Positions 51,115 to 60,150 are shown, counted from the first letter of the stretch. The stretch is 64,000 nt of DNA from an uncultured Oscillospiraceae bacterium (GCA_947589545.1 CANQBA010000003.1:1-64000), one strand, 5' to 3'. Numbers and translations are program-made. The notes: generated by a model not told the origin, from the letters alone.

Positions 51115-52812
51115 ATGGATATGTCTGTATGGTACTTAGTGGGCGCCATCCTGGTGTTCTTCATGCAGGGCGGCTTCGCCATGGTGGAGACGGGCCTGAC
51201 CCGGGCCAAGAACGCCGGCAACATCATCATGAAGAACCTGATGGACTTCTGCATCGGCACCGTGGTGTTCTCCCTTTTGGGCTACGGCATCATGATGGGG
51301 GAGCATGTGTTCTTCGGCCTCATCGGCAAGCCCAACTGGCAGCTGTTCACCGATTTTGACGGGGCCGACTGGCGCAGCTTCGTGTTCCAGCTGGTGTTCT
51401 GCGCCACCGCCGCCACCATCGTGTCCGGCTCCATGGCCGAGCGCACCAAGTTCTCGTCCTACTGCATCTACTCCGCCGTCATCTCCCTGGTGATCTACCC
51501 CATCGAGGCCGGCTGGGCCTGGGGCGGCGGCTGGCTCTCCGAGCTTCGGTTTATCGACTTCGCCGGCTCCGCCGTCATCCACATGGTAGGCGGCTGGACG
51601 GCCCTCATCGGCGCGGCTCTAGTGGGCCCGCGTATCGGCAAATATACTAAGGAGAAGGACGGGAAGACCAAGGTCAACGCCATCCCCGGCCACTCCATGA
51701 CCCTGGCGGCCCTGGGCGTCTTCATGCTCTGGTTCGCCTGGTACGGCTTCAACGCGGCGGCCGCCGCCGACCTTAAGGAGATGGCCCAGATCCTGGGCAC
51801 CACCACCATCGCCCCCTCCGTGGCCACCGTGGTGTGCATGATCTACACCTGGCTGCGCACGGGCAAGCCCGATGTCTCCATGTGCCTGAACGCCTCCCTG
51901 GCGGGCCTGGTGGCCGTCACCGCCGGGTGCGCCAGCGTTGACGCCATCGGCGCCGCCGTCATCGGCGCGGTGTCCGGCGTGCTGGTGGTGGAGTCCGTGA
52001 ACTTCATCGATCAGAAGGTGAAGATCGACGACCCTGTGGGCGCCTTCTCCGTCCACGGCGTCCACGGCCTGTGGGGCACCGTCGCCGTGGGTCTCTTCGC
52101 CTGCAATGAGGAATACGGCACCAAGGGCCTTTTCTACGGCGGCGGATTCCGTCAGCTTGGCGTGCAGTGCCTGGGCGTGGTGTGCATCCTGGCCTGGACC
52201 ATCGTCACCATGTTCCTGGTCTTTAAGATCATTGAAAAGACCAACGGCCTGCGGGTGAAGCCCGAGGAGGAGATCGAGGGTCTGGATATCGCCGAGCACG
52301 GCCTGGTCAGCGCCTACGCCGACTTCGTGACGCCTCAGAACCTCAGCGTCTACTCCCTGGGCGCCTCCACCATCCCCACGGACGCGGTGGCCCCGGCCGG
52401 CGGCGCGGTGCCTCCCGAGATCGCCGTTCCCGCCTACGGCCGGAAGTCCGATTCCAAGCCCGGCGAGAAGATCAGCAAGGTGGAGATCATCATGAACATG
52501 AACCGCTTCGAGCCGCTGAAGAACGCCCTGGAGGAGATCGGCGTCACCGGCATGACCGTCACCAACGTCATGGGCTGCGGCATCCAGAAGGGCCAGAGCC
52601 GCTATTACCGCGGCGTCCCCGTGGAGATCCAGCTTCTGCCCAAGGTGCAGGTGGACATCGTCGTCTCCAAGGTGCCCGTCAGCGACGTCATCAACACCGC
52701 CCGGAAGATCCTTTACACCGGCAACATCGGCGACGGCAAGATCTTTGTCTTCGACGTGGAGAACGTGGTCAAGGTTCGCACCGGCCAGGAGGGCTACGAC
52801 GCCCTGCAGTAA
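51115..52812 (+). CDS. amt: Ammonium transporter fused to a PII signal domain
   Basis: 565 residues. Residues 1-about 410 are an Amt channel with about 11 transmembrane helices; the ammonium-path residues lie in MVETGLTRAKNAGN, the GGWTALIGA and the twin-His segments (IPGHSMTLAALG and FSVHGVHGLWG). A flexible, Ala/Pro-rich linker leads to a GlnB/GlnK-like domain (about 450-565): KVEIIMNMNRFEPLKNALEE, the T-loop GQSRYYRGVPVEI with its Tyr, and GDGKIFVFDVENVVKVRTG. In most bacteria GlnK is separate and plugs the channel; here gate and channel are one chain. GGAGGAAACAAAAA precedes the ATG. Confidence 0.96.
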   Translation: MDMSVWYLVGAILVFFMQGGFAMVETGLTRAKNAGNIIMKNLMDFCIGTVVFSLLGYGIMMGEHVFFGLIGKPNWQLFTDFDGADWRSFVFQLVFCATAATIVSGSMAERTKFSSYCIYSAVISLVIYPIEAGWAWGGGWLSELRFIDFAGSAVIHMVGGWTALIGAALVGPRIGKYTKEKDGKTKVNAIPGHSMTLAALGVFMLWFAWYGFNAAAAADLKEMAQILGTTTIAPSVATVVCMIYTWLRTGKPDVSMCLNASLAGLVAVTAGCASVDAIGAAVIGAVSGVLVVESVNFIDQKVKIDDPVGAFSVHGVHGLWGTVAVGLFACNEEYGTKGLFYGGGFRQLGVQCLGVVCILAWTIVTMFLVFKIIEKTNGLRVKPEEEIEGLDIAEHGLVSAYADFVTPQNLSVYSLGASTIPTDAVAPAGGAVPPEIAVPAYGRKSDSKPGEKISKVEIIMNMNRFEPLKNALEEIGVTGMTVTNVMGCGIQKGQSRYYRGVPVEIQLLPKVQVDIVVSKVPVSDVINTARKILYTGNIGDGKIFVFDVENVVKVRTGQEGYDALQ

Positions 52813-52846
52813 AAGCGCTTAAGTTCCTTCCCTATTTTCCCATTTA

Positions 52847-52876
52847 AAAGGGGCCGGCATTTTGCCGGCCCCTTTC
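52847..52876 (+). terminator. Terminator of amt
   Basis: AAAGGGGCCGGC (52847-52858) / GCCGGCCCCTTT (52864-52875), 12 bp with a 5-nt loop. Confidence 0.9.
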
Positions 52877-52879
52877 CTA

Positions 52880-52908
52880 TTGCATTTTTGGCTCCTTCGC
52901 GGTACAAT
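52880..52908 (+). promoter_or_regulatory. Promoter of the amidohydrolase gene
   Basis: TTGCAT (52880-52885), 17-bp spacer, TACAAT (52903-52908). Confidence 0.7.
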
Positions 52909-52929
52909 GGCGGTATGAGGTGATCCCCC

Positions 52930-53772
52930 ATGATAATTGATTTTCACACCCACACCTTCCCCGACGCCCTGGCGCCCCGCGCCGTGGCAGGGATGGCCGC
53001 CGCGGCGGATATGATGCCCTATTCTGACGGCGCCGCCGGCGGTCTTCTGTCCTCCATGGCCCGCGCCGGCGTCGACGCCGCCGTTCTGGCCCCGGTGGTC
53101 ACAAAGCCCAGCCAGACCGGGGACATCAACCGGACCGCCGAGGCTGTCAACGCCGCCTTCCGGGGGCGCGGCCTTCTCTCCCTGGGCGGCATCCACCCGG
53201 ACACGGAGGATCCGGAAAGGGTGCTGGAGGATCTGGCCGCCCGGGGATTCCCCGGCGTCAAGCTCCACCCCCTCTTTCAGGGCGTCCCCATCGACGACGA
53301 GCGCAATATCCGCCTGGTGGCACGGGCCGCCGCCCTGGATCTCATCGTCCTCATCCACGCCGGCTTCGACCCCAACTACCCCGGCCTGGACTACGCCGCC
53401 CCCCGGCGGCTCCTGCGGCTTTTAGAGCGCGTGCCCCATCGGAAGATCATTCTGGCCCACATGGCCGGCTTCGCCGACTGGGGCGAGGCCAGGGCTCTCT
53501 GGGGCGCACCCTGCTATATCGACACCGCCGTGGCTCTGGGCCCCTGGAGGCGGCGGAACGGTGAGCTCTCCCCCGCCACCCCCCTGGACAGCGCCGGATT
53601 TGTGGAGGCCGTCCGCCGCCACGGCGTTGACCGGGTGCTTTTCGGCTCGGACAGCCCCTGGTCCGACCAGAGTGAAGCCCTGAGCGCCGTTCGCGCCTCC
53701 GGCCTCACCGACAGCGAGCTCTCCGCCGTCCTGGGCGGCAACGGGGCGCGGCTTCTGGGATGGGAGGGGTAG
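52930..53772 (+). CDS. Amidohydrolase-family metal-dependent hydrolase
   Basis: 280 residues of the amidohydrolase-2/TatD-like barrel. The first metal site DFHTHTFP is at residues 4-11; GVKLHPLFQ, LIHAGF and ILAHMAGF supply further metal-site residues, and FGSDSPW gives the catalytic Asp. Members act on small carboxylates, lactones or amides; the substrate is unknown. The next gene starts one base after the stop, so they are cotranscribed. Confidence 0.88.
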   Translation: MIIDFHTHTFPDALAPRAVAGMAAAADMMPYSDGAAGGLLSSMARAGVDAAVLAPVVTKPSQTGDINRTAEAVNAAFRGRGLLSLGGIHPDTEDPERVLEDLAARGFPGVKLHPLFQGVPIDDERNIRLVARAAALDLIVLIHAGFDPNYPGLDYAAPRRLLRLLERVPHRKIILAHMAGFADWGEARALWGAPCYIDTAVALGPWRRRNGELSPATPLDSAGFVEAVRRHGVDRVLFGSDSPWSDQSEALSAVRASGLTDSELSAVLGGNGARLLGWEG

Positions 53773-53773
53773 G

Positions 53774-54367
53774 ATGCAAAGGCTTTACATCGCCCGCCAC
53801 GGCGAGCCGGACTTCCCCGGCAGCATCTGGCGGTGCATCGGCTCCGGCACCGACCTTCCCCTGAGCGCCAGGGGCAGGGAGCAGGCCGCCGCCCTGCGGC
53901 CCTTCTTCGCATCGCGCCCCGTGGCCGCCCTCTGGGCCAGCCCCCTGAAACGGGCCGTGGAGACGGCGGCGCTGATGACGGGCGGACAAGTCCCGATCCG
54001 CACCCATCCCGGCCTTCGGGAGGCCCACATCGGCGAGTGGGAGGGCCTGTCCCCGGAGGAGATCCGTCGGAAATTCCCCGGCGCGTGGGAGGCGCGGGAG
54101 ACCGACATGTCCATTCCCCCCGGCGGCGGGGAGGACTACGGCGCGGCGGGGGCCCGGTTCGAGACCGCCCTGCGGGAGATCCTGTCCGCCGCCCCCGGGG
54201 ACGTGGCCGTGGCCGCCCACCAGGCCGTCACCTGCGGCTTTCTCTGCCGGATCACCGGCACGCCCCTGTCCCGCTGGCCCGCCTTCGCCCACGACTACGC
54301 CACCGTGACGGAGCTGACCTTTGAAAACGGCGCCTTTACCCTTTTGAGCTTTGGGAACAGGGCGTAA
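53774..54367 (+). CDS. Histidine phosphatase (phosphoglycerate mutase-like)
   Basis: 197 residues. YIARHGEPD provides the catalytic His of the RHG motif; a second basic residue set SPLKRAVETA, the acid in LREAHIGEWEGL and the second His in VAAHQAV complete the site. It is too short and different for glycolytic mutase; alpha-ribazole phosphatase or a general sugar phosphatase is possible. It follows the amidohydrolase gene with no gap. Confidence 0.9.
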   Translation: MQRLYIARHGEPDFPGSIWRCIGSGTDLPLSARGREQAAALRPFFASRPVAALWASPLKRAVETAALMTGGQVPIRTHPGLREAHIGEWEGLSPEEIRRKFPGAWEARETDMSIPPGGGEDYGAAGARFETALREILSAAPGDVAVAAHQAVTCGFLCRITGTPLSRWPAFAHDYATVTELTFENGAFTLLSFGNRA

Positions 54368-54406
54368 CGTTGCTATAAAACCGAAAATTTGAAGGAGGTA
54401 ATTCCC

Positions 54407-54748
54407 ATGCCCTTTATCAACGCCAAAATCTCCCTGCCCCTGGACGGAGCCAAGAAAGAGACCCTCAAAACCCGTTTCGGCAAGGCCGTAACTCTGATCG
54501 GGAAGCCGGAGAGCTACCTGATGGTGGACATCGAGGCCGGACACGACCTGTGGTTCGCCGGCAAGAAGTTGGAGAAAGGCGCTTACGTCTCCGTCTCCGC
54601 CTTTGGCGCTCCCTCCCGGGCCGGCTGTGCCAAGATGGCCGCCGAGCTGAACAGGATCCTGAAGGAGGAGCTCGCCATCCCCGGCGACAGCATCTACATC
54701 ACCTTCCACCCGGTGGACACCTGGGCCTGGGACGGAAGTCTGTTCTGA
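54407..54748 (+). CDS. MIF-like tautomerase
   Basis: 113 residues. The protein begins MPFINAKISL, so removal of Met leaves the catalytic Pro1 of the tautomerase/MIF superfamily. The length and the conserved positions (KPESYLMVDIE, a SVSAFG strand, a GCAKMAAELNRILKEEL helix, ITFHPVDTWAWDGSLF) fit macrophage migration inhibitory factor rather than the 60-residue 4-OT type. GAAGGAGG precedes the ATG. Bacterial MIF proteins may tautomerise phenylpyruvate; a host-directed role is only a guess. Confidence 0.87.
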   Translation: MPFINAKISLPLDGAKKETLKTRFGKAVTLIGKPESYLMVDIEAGHDLWFAGKKLEKGAYVSVSAFGAPSRAGCAKMAAELNRILKEELAIPGDSIYITFHPVDTWAWDGSLF

Positions 54749-54766
54749 TTTTTCCATCGCAAACCG

Positions 54767-54803
54767 TTCAGCCCATCCGGCAAAACCCGGATGGGCTGAA
54801 TTT
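54767..54803 (+). terminator. Terminator after the MIF-like gene
   Basis: 14-bp stem TTCAGCCCATCCGG (54767-54780) / CCGGATGGGCTGAA (54787-54800) followed by TTTG. It also ends the convergent anti-sigma gene. Confidence 0.85.
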
Positions 54804-54811
54804 GCATCATG

Positions 54812-55915
54812 TTATTTTAAGCTGACCGCCGCGCCGCCCACGGTGAGGCTCTCCACCTCCTCCGCCGGTATGGGCTTTGCGAAGCTTACCGTTCGAAAAA
54901 TCTCGTCATAGACGCCTCCCAATTGCTCATCGGCCATCCAGTCCTCCGCCGCCGTGGGTTCCGAGCCGTCGCGGAGCGTTATGGATATCTGCCCCGCCGT
55001 GCCGCTCTTGCCCTGGAGGGTGATCCCGATATCCGACAGGAACACGGATGTGTCGCCCACCGTCCCCTCTCTCAGGGGCAGCGTCTCCACATCGGAGACC
55101 AGCACCCAGCCTGTCTTACTGTTGATATTATTGAACATGGAGGTGAACGTGGAGGTATCCAGCGTGATCTCATAATCATAAGTGGTGTCTACGGCGTACT
55201 CGGACCCGTCGGCAAAGACAAACTGCTCCCCCTGCTCGATCTGCTCGATTACCGTCTCGTCCTCCATGGGGAATCTCTCGCCGGGGATTCTCTCTGTCTC
55301 GAAGGCACCGGTGTCGATGGTGACGCTCACCTGCGACGGGCCGCCGCTGAACCCCATGTTGAAGGTCCGGTATTCCAGCATCAGCGTCCCCGTGTCCCGG
55401 TCAAAGCCCAGGATCTCCGGCGCGTAGCATGCGCTCATCCCCACCCCCTCGCCGCTGTCGTAGAACATGCAGTGGCCAAGGGCGTTTCCTTCTGTCCAGT
55501 ACAGCTTACCCCCGCTTGCCACAACGTCGTTATAGACACTGCTCAACCGGTCGCCCCGGGTATCCCGCACCGCCACATGGACTACCGTAATGTAACCGTC
55601 GGTAAGCGCGGAGTCTATCCACGCCTCGACGCCGTCGTAGACGGCCATGTTCTCCCCGCCGGGCTCCATATCCTGCTTGATCCCGCTGAAATCTCCCCAC
55701 AGCCTGTCCCGCAGCTCCGGGCTGGCCGCCAGGGAGACGCCCGTCAGCAGGCAGACAATCAGCGCCGCCGCCAGCGAAGCCCGCAGGGGCCGGAAGGATC
55801 TCCGGCTCGCCTCCACCTTCCCGCCGTCCTCCAGGGCCGCGTCCAGGATCCGCTCCCGCGCCTCCCCGGACAGCGTTAAATCCGAAAACGCCTCCATAAA
55901 AGCCTTGTTTTTCAC
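54812..55915 (-). CDS. Membrane anti-sigma factor (DUF4179-like)
   Basis: 367 residues starting with GTG at 55915, overlapping the sigma gene stop (GTGA). A cytoplasmic N-terminus of about 45 residues (FSDLTLSGEARERILDAAL), a transmembrane helix (about 48-66, with LRASLAAALIVCLLTGVSLA) and a large external beta-rich domain follow. This is the layout of one-pass anti-sigma factors that bind the ECF sigma inside and sense the envelope outside. The family label is tentative; the role follows from topology and gene order. Confidence 0.82.
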   Translation of the reverse strand: MKNKAFMEAFSDLTLSGEARERILDAALEDGGKVEASRRSFRPLRASLAAALIVCLLTGVSLAASPELRDRLWGDFSGIKQDMEPGGENMAVYDGVEAWIDSALTDGYITVVHVAVRDTRGDRLSSVYNDVVASGGKLYWTEGNALGHCMFYDSGEGVGMSACYAPEILGFDRDTGTLMLEYRTFNMGFSGGPSQVSVTIDTGAFETERIPGERFPMEDETVIEQIEQGEQFVFADGSEYAVDTTYDYEITLDTSTFTSMFNNINSKTGWVLVSDVETLPLREGTVGDTSVFLSDIGITLQGKSGTAGQISITLRDGSEPTAAEDWMADEQLGGVYDEIFRTVSFAKPIPAEEVESLTVGGAAVSLK

Positions 55916-56379
55916 AGGTTTTCCTCCTCCTTCAAAAGTTCCCGCAGTTTTTCCCGCGCTCTGGCCAGCCGCGACCTGACCGTGGCCTCCGGAGCGGACA
56001 CCAGCCGGGCGATCTCGCGGGTGGAATACCCCTCGTAGTAGAAGAGATACGCCGCCACCCGGAGCTTTTCCGGCAGGCCCATCACCGTGTCCAAAAGCTC
56101 CCGGCTCTCCGGCGGCGCCGCCCTCTCGGGCAGCTCCTCCACGGGCACGTTGCGCCGGTACCACCGCGCGGCCTTGCGGCACTCGTTGACGGTGACGCGG
56201 ATCAGCCAGAAGCGCATATGCTCCTCAGACGCGAAGCCCTTGTCCGCCCGCCACAGCTTCAAAAGCACCTCCTGGGTCACGTCCTCCGCGTCCTCCCTGC
56301 GTCTGAGGGCGCTGAACGCGACCCGGAACACCATATCGCCGTACGTCTCTACGATCCCGGCAAATTCCCGGTGTGTCAC
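55912..56379 (-). CDS. ECF-type RNA polymerase sigma factor
   Basis: 155 residues from the GTG at 56379, where AGAGGTGAG lies upstream; a longer ATG start at 56406 has a badly spaced ribosome site. Region 2 (RVAFSALRRREDAEDVTQEVLLKLW) and region 4 (LPEKLRVAAYLFYYEGYSTREIA and the ATVRSRLARAREKLREL helix) are complete. Overlap with the anti-sigma gene couples their synthesis. Confidence 0.92.
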   Translation of the reverse strand: MTHREFAGIVETYGDMVFRVAFSALRRREDAEDVTQEVLLKLWRADKGFASEEHMRFWLIRVTVNECRKAARWYRRNVPVEELPERAAPPESRELLDTVMGLPEKLRVAAYLFYYEGYSTREIARLVSAPEATVRSRLARAREKLRELLKEEENL

Positions 56380-56480
56380 CGTCTCACCTCTTTTCCGAAT
56401 GGCCATTCACCCTTAATATCCACGGGGAGGGGAAAATGTTCCGTAAAAACGAAAGAAAAAAGTCCCGCGTGAAGAGAAGA

Positions 56481-56506
56481 GAGCCGCCGGCACCCGCCGG
56501 CGGCTC
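56481..56506 (-). terminator. Hairpin downstream of the SLH gene
   Basis: GAGCCGCCGGC (56481-56491) / GCCGGCGGCTC (56496-56506), 11-bp perfect stem with a 4-nt loop, about 35 bp after the SLH protein stop codon. The flanking T-run on the minus strand is poor (TCTTCTCTTC), so termination strength is uncertain. Confidence 0.6.
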
Positions 56507-56542
56507 AGTTTGGATAGCTTTACGAATAGTTCTGCCTGTTTC

Positions 56543-59500
56543 TCAGCCCTCGAAGCCCAACGTGCGGGCCACGACCGTGATCATTTCGGCCCGGGTCAGG
56601 GAGTCCAGCGGGGCAAATCTGCCGTCGTCCTTGCCCTTGATATAGCTCTGTTCGGCGGCCCAGGCTACCGCATCGGCGGCCCAATCGTGGACATCCTTCG
56701 CGTCGGGGAAGGTTACCTCTCCGGCGGCCTTGCCGGCCTTCCAGCGCTGGATCATCAGGGCCATTTCCTCGCGGGTGATGTTGTCGTTGGGGGCGCAAAG
56801 GTTCTCGCCCTTGCCCAGCATGATGCCCTGGGCGTTGGCCCAGATCACCGCGTCGTAGAACCAGTCGCCGGACTTCACGTCGGTGAAGGGATTCTCTGCG
56901 GTGGTGGGTTTGCTCCCCTCGATGGCCCAGAGGATCTTGGCGAACGCGGCCCTGGTCAGCTTCTCGTTGGGCGAGAAGTGCGTCGCGTCGGTGCCGTTGA
57001 TGACGCCGGTGGTGTTCTCAAGCACGTAGTTGAGCGCGTCGCGGTACCACGCGCCGGCGGGCACGTCCACGAACGCGTCGACCGGGTCGGTGTCGGGTTC
57101 GTCGGGATTGGACGGGGTCGGGGTGGTGGGCACGGGAGGCGCAACGTAGGTCACGGTGTATTTGCCGTCAGTGCTCTTAGAGACGTGGTAATTGCCGTTA
57201 TCCTGGATGGTGACATTGTCGCCGTTCTCCACCGTGAAGGTGATGTTCTTCGCCGGGGCCGTCGCCGTCAGGGGATCGCCGGTCAGAACCGTGATCGTCT
57301 CGCCTTCCTTCACGGTGTCCACGGCCTCCTGGAGGGTGTCATAATACCGCTCCCCGATCTTCGCCTGGGCGTCCGTGGAAGTGCGGATCTCAAAGGTGGA
57401 GAAGCCATCGGGGTTCTCGAAGCTCACGACGCCATCCTTTACCTCTCCGGTGTACCAGTGAACCTTGCCGTCTTCTTTGGTGTGCTTGATGTAGACCTTG
57501 GCACCCTCACCGGCAAACGCGGCGGGGACAGGCACGGTGATGTTGACGGGCTTGGTGACGGTGATCTCTTCTTCGGTAAGCTGGACGGCGTTCTTTTCAT
57601 CCCCCTGCAGATGGATGTCCTTCATGTTCCTCGCGGTGGTGGCGATAACGTGGTAGTGGGGAGTGATGTCCAGCGTCAGGGTCTTGTTGTCTCCATCTTC
57701 CTCGTAATCTGTCACCTTGGTATCGATGGTGGTCAGAATATGGATATAGACCTGTTTATCGCCGGGGGCAAGTTCCTCCAGAGCTTTATCAAGCTCGTCC
57801 TGAGTTACCGCTTCAGCAGCCTCGATGCCGGCGCTTTCCATCTCCTGGACAGCCTCGCCGGGGTCAACGTCAAGTCCTTCGCTCGGATCAAAATCTTCCG
57901 GAAGCTGCTCGGACACATCGTCAGGAATTTCTGTTTCCACCGTGGGTTTGTCAACGATGGTGGGAGGCGCTTCGTCGTCCTCCTGCTTCAGTGCGAAGGT
58001 CACATAGACGATTACGTCCTCGGCGGGCATGTCAAACGTAAAGGTCTGCGTCCCGTCCTCGGCGGTGTCGGGCTCGGTGAGCAGAGCTCTGACCGTGGAG
58101 GTAACGGCCACAATATCATATCCCTCATCAGGCTTTACCGTGAGGGTCATTGGGGTATTCTCCAGAGAGGGCTCGGCCGGGTTGACGGTGACGGCGCCGC
58201 CGGCAGTCTGCTCTACGGTAACGGAGTATCTGCCAATCACCACGTCATATCCGCCATCGTCGTTGGGGATAAGACGGCAGCCCTCTCCAGCGGTCACGCC
58301 CTCCTCGGTCAGTACCACGGAAACATTTTCTTCCTTTGCCGTATAGGTCACATTGCCGTCCGTCCCGGCAAAGATAAGGCTCTCGCCCACGGCATCAAAA
58401 GCGGCCTCGATGCTGCCTGTAACGGTCAGCGCGCCCTCGCTGTCTTTTACAAGCGTTCCGTCGCCGGTGTATGTAACGCCGTCATCCTCCACCGAATCGG
58501 CCTCCACAAGCTCGGCATAGAGGGTGGTGCCGGAGGGGATAGGCGTCGTGTCTTCACCGGAAACGATGTTGACGCCCTCGCCGATGGGGCCGGAGAGGAC
58601 AAAGGATTTGCCCTCAATCGGGACAATTGTTATATTCGCATACACCAGGGGCAAAGCGACTGATGATTCATCGCCTTCGCGTTCGGTCAGAATCTCATTT
58701 CTACCGGAGAGACTGACAGAGACGGCGTTTTCTTCCGAGGGCGTGTTGGAGCAAATGACAAGCCCATAGGCCTTATCTGTAGCAAGCAGCTTTACATTCT
58801 TCAGCGTGATGCTGTCAGAGCTTTTCTGAACACGGATGGCCTCACCATATTGATATGGTGTTTTTCCTCCAATAATGGTGGAATCTTCCACTTCAATTGT
58901 GACTGGCGAGGAACTGCTATTGGCACAGATACCGCGTCCGCTCCATGTTGTGCCGGAGTTGCCGCCGGTCAAAATACTGCCGTCCTTTATGGTAACGCTT
59001 CCGTTTGCCGAATAAGAAAACTCAATAGCGCTTCCGGCAATACCCTTTGAACTACTGCCTCCGGTGATCGTCGCGTGTGTGGCGGTAATGGTCACCCCGC
59101 TGGCTTGGTAAGCGTATATAGCGTGTCCTGCCTGAGCCTGCTTTGAGGTTTTGCTTTCCCCGCCAATAACGGTGGAATTATTGATTTCGATGTTAAGGGT
59201 TCCGTAGTTTCCGCCCATCCATCCAATGTCGATCGCACGGCCAAGTTCCATTCCCGAAGTATACGTTGGGTTCAGATTTCCGGACTCAGAGTAACCGTTT
59301 CCTCCGCATACAAGAGCGTTATTTTGCAGGATGATTTTGCAATCGCCCTTTGCCCGCTGAATACTGATGGCCGGCTGTGCGTTTTTTGTAGAATAGGCAT
59401 CTCCGCCTTGCACAACAGCGCCGTCGATGGTAATTGTAACATTCTTGGCATTGCTATCCACAAATATGGTGGCGTAGCTGCTGGAAGAATATCCGTCTCC

Positions 59501-59920
59501 TATTACAGAATCTAATCTGTCCGGGCCTTTGAGCATACCCTTTTTCTCTGCGGAATCAGTGATTGTGAGTTTTACATTTTCGGCATTTACAAGACTCGGA
59601 TATCGGTTAATGTATATAACCGAGTTATTAGCGCCCCAGCTATTCTTGAATTGGCTGGTCAGTACATGACCGTTCAGATCTATCGTCAGTTCCTGGTTTT
59701 TTGTCATCTGCGCCGAATCCGTCAGCGTCACGTCGCCAGTGAGGGTGATTTTACCATTTTTGGCAGTTTTGAGAAACGTATCGCCGCTCATCTCCCCGCT
59801 GGCCTCGCCGCCGCCCGGTGTTGCGATGATTTCCGCCGCGAAGGCCATTCCCGGAACCATCGCCGCGACCATGGTGATTGCCAAAAGAATCGCCAGAAGC
59901 TTGCATATCTGCCGTCTCAT
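56543..59920 (-). CDS. Large secreted surface protein with C-terminal SLH domains
   Basis: 1125 residues. Signal peptide 1-29, cleavage after AFA. The N-terminal about 400 residues look like a right-handed beta-helix rich in TITG/SVTI repeats; an InlB-like repeat follows near 565-650 (VTVEQTAGGAVTVNPAEP, EGYDIVAV), then acidic and Ig-like parts. From about 945 three SLH motifs (FVDVPAGAWYRDAL, FTDVKSGDWFYDAV, FPDAKDVHDWAADAV) anchor it to wall polymer. It may bind carbohydrate or host surfaces; the ligand is unknown. GGGAGG precedes the ATG. The N-terminal half is less GC-rich than the C-terminal half, and expression is probably controlled by the twin palindromes upstream. Confidence 0.9.
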   Translation of the reverse strand: MRRQICKLLAILLAITMVAAMVPGMAFAAEIIATPGGGEASGEMSGDTFLKTAKNGKITLTGDVTLTDSAQMTKNQELTIDLNGHVLTSQFKNSWGANNSVIYINRYPSLVNAENVKLTITDSAEKKGMLKGPDRLDSVIGDGYSSSSYATIFVDSNAKNVTITIDGAVVQGGDAYSTKNAQPAISIQRAKGDCKIILQNNALVCGGNGYSESGNLNPTYTSGMELGRAIDIGWMGGNYGTLNIEINNSTVIGGESKTSKQAQAGHAIYAYQASGVTITATHATITGGSSSKGIAGSAIEFSYSANGSVTIKDGSILTGGNSGTTWSGRGICANSSSSPVTIEVEDSTIIGGKTPYQYGEAIRVQKSSDSITLKNVKLLATDKAYGLVICSNTPSEENAVSVSLSGRNEILTEREGDESSVALPLVYANITIVPIEGKSFVLSGPIGEGVNIVSGEDTTPIPSGTTLYAELVEADSVEDDGVTYTGDGTLVKDSEGALTVTGSIEAAFDAVGESLIFAGTDGNVTYTAKEENVSVVLTEEGVTAGEGCRLIPNDDGGYDVVIGRYSVTVEQTAGGAVTVNPAEPSLENTPMTLTVKPDEGYDIVAVTSTVRALLTEPDTAEDGTQTFTFDMPAEDVIVYVTFALKQEDDEAPPTIVDKPTVETEIPDDVSEQLPEDFDPSEGLDVDPGEAVQEMESAGIEAAEAVTQDELDKALEELAPGDKQVYIHILTTIDTKVTDYEEDGDNKTLTLDITPHYHVIATTARNMKDIHLQGDEKNAVQLTEEEITVTKPVNITVPVPAAFAGEGAKVYIKHTKEDGKVHWYTGEVKDGVVSFENPDGFSTFEIRTSTDAQAKIGERYYDTLQEAVDTVKEGETITVLTGDPLTATAPAKNITFTVENGDNVTIQDNGNYHVSKSTDGKYTVTYVAPPVPTTPTPSNPDEPDTDPVDAFVDVPAGAWYRDALNYVLENTTGVINGTDATHFSPNEKLTRAAFAKILWAIEGSKPTTAENPFTDVKSGDWFYDAVIWANAQGIMLGKGENLCAPNDNITREEMALMIQRWKAGKAAGEVTFPDAKDVHDWAADAVAWAAEQSYIKGKDDGRFAPLDSLTRAEMITVVARTLGFEG

Positions 59921-59933
59921 TTGATTACCTCCC

Positions 59934-59959
59934 GTTTGAAAATGTGTACTTTTTCAAAC
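59934..59959 (-). promoter_or_regulatory. Operator copy O1 of the SLH gene
   Basis: 26-bp palindromic element; read minus it is GTTTGAAAAAGTACAC then ATTTTCAAAC. It lies in the leader, directly before the ribosome site, so a bound protein would block transcription or the RNA hairpin would affect translation. Confidence 0.65.
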
Positions 59960-59986
59960 TCAACATCTGAATTTGAAAACACGTCC

Positions 59987-60015
59987 ATTATATAACGCAG
60001 CGTCTAATTTTGCAA
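59987..60015 (-). promoter_or_regulatory. Promoter of the SLH gene
   Basis: Minus strand: TTGCAA (60010-60015), 17-bp spacer, TATAAT (59987-59992). It lies between the two operator copies. Confidence 0.8.
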
Positions 60016-60048
60016 GAAAAAAATACGTATAAATGTAAGGAAAGATGT

Positions 60049-60074
60049 GTTTGGAAAAGTACACCTTTTCAAAC
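60049..60074 (+). promoter_or_regulatory. Operator copy O2 of the SLH gene
   Basis: GTTTGGAAAAGTACAC then CTTTTCAAAC, 24 of 26 positions equal to O1 read on the other strand. The two centres are 115 bp apart, about 11 helical turns. Confidence 0.65.
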
Positions 60075-60100
60075 AAATTTTCCGTTCACAATCATAACAA

Positions 60101-60150
60101 GGGCTGTGAAAATCGAGCGTCTTTCCGCTCTTTTTCACAGCCCTGTCTCG
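60101..60150 (-). terminator. Terminator of the tyrS-nitroreductase operon
   Basis: GGGCTGTGAAAA (60101-60112) / TTTTCACAGCCC (60132-60143) with a nested GAGCG/CGCTC hairpin. Plus-side TTTTTTT follows at 60151; the minus side has only TTG. It is close to the nitroreductase stop codon. Confidence 0.65.
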
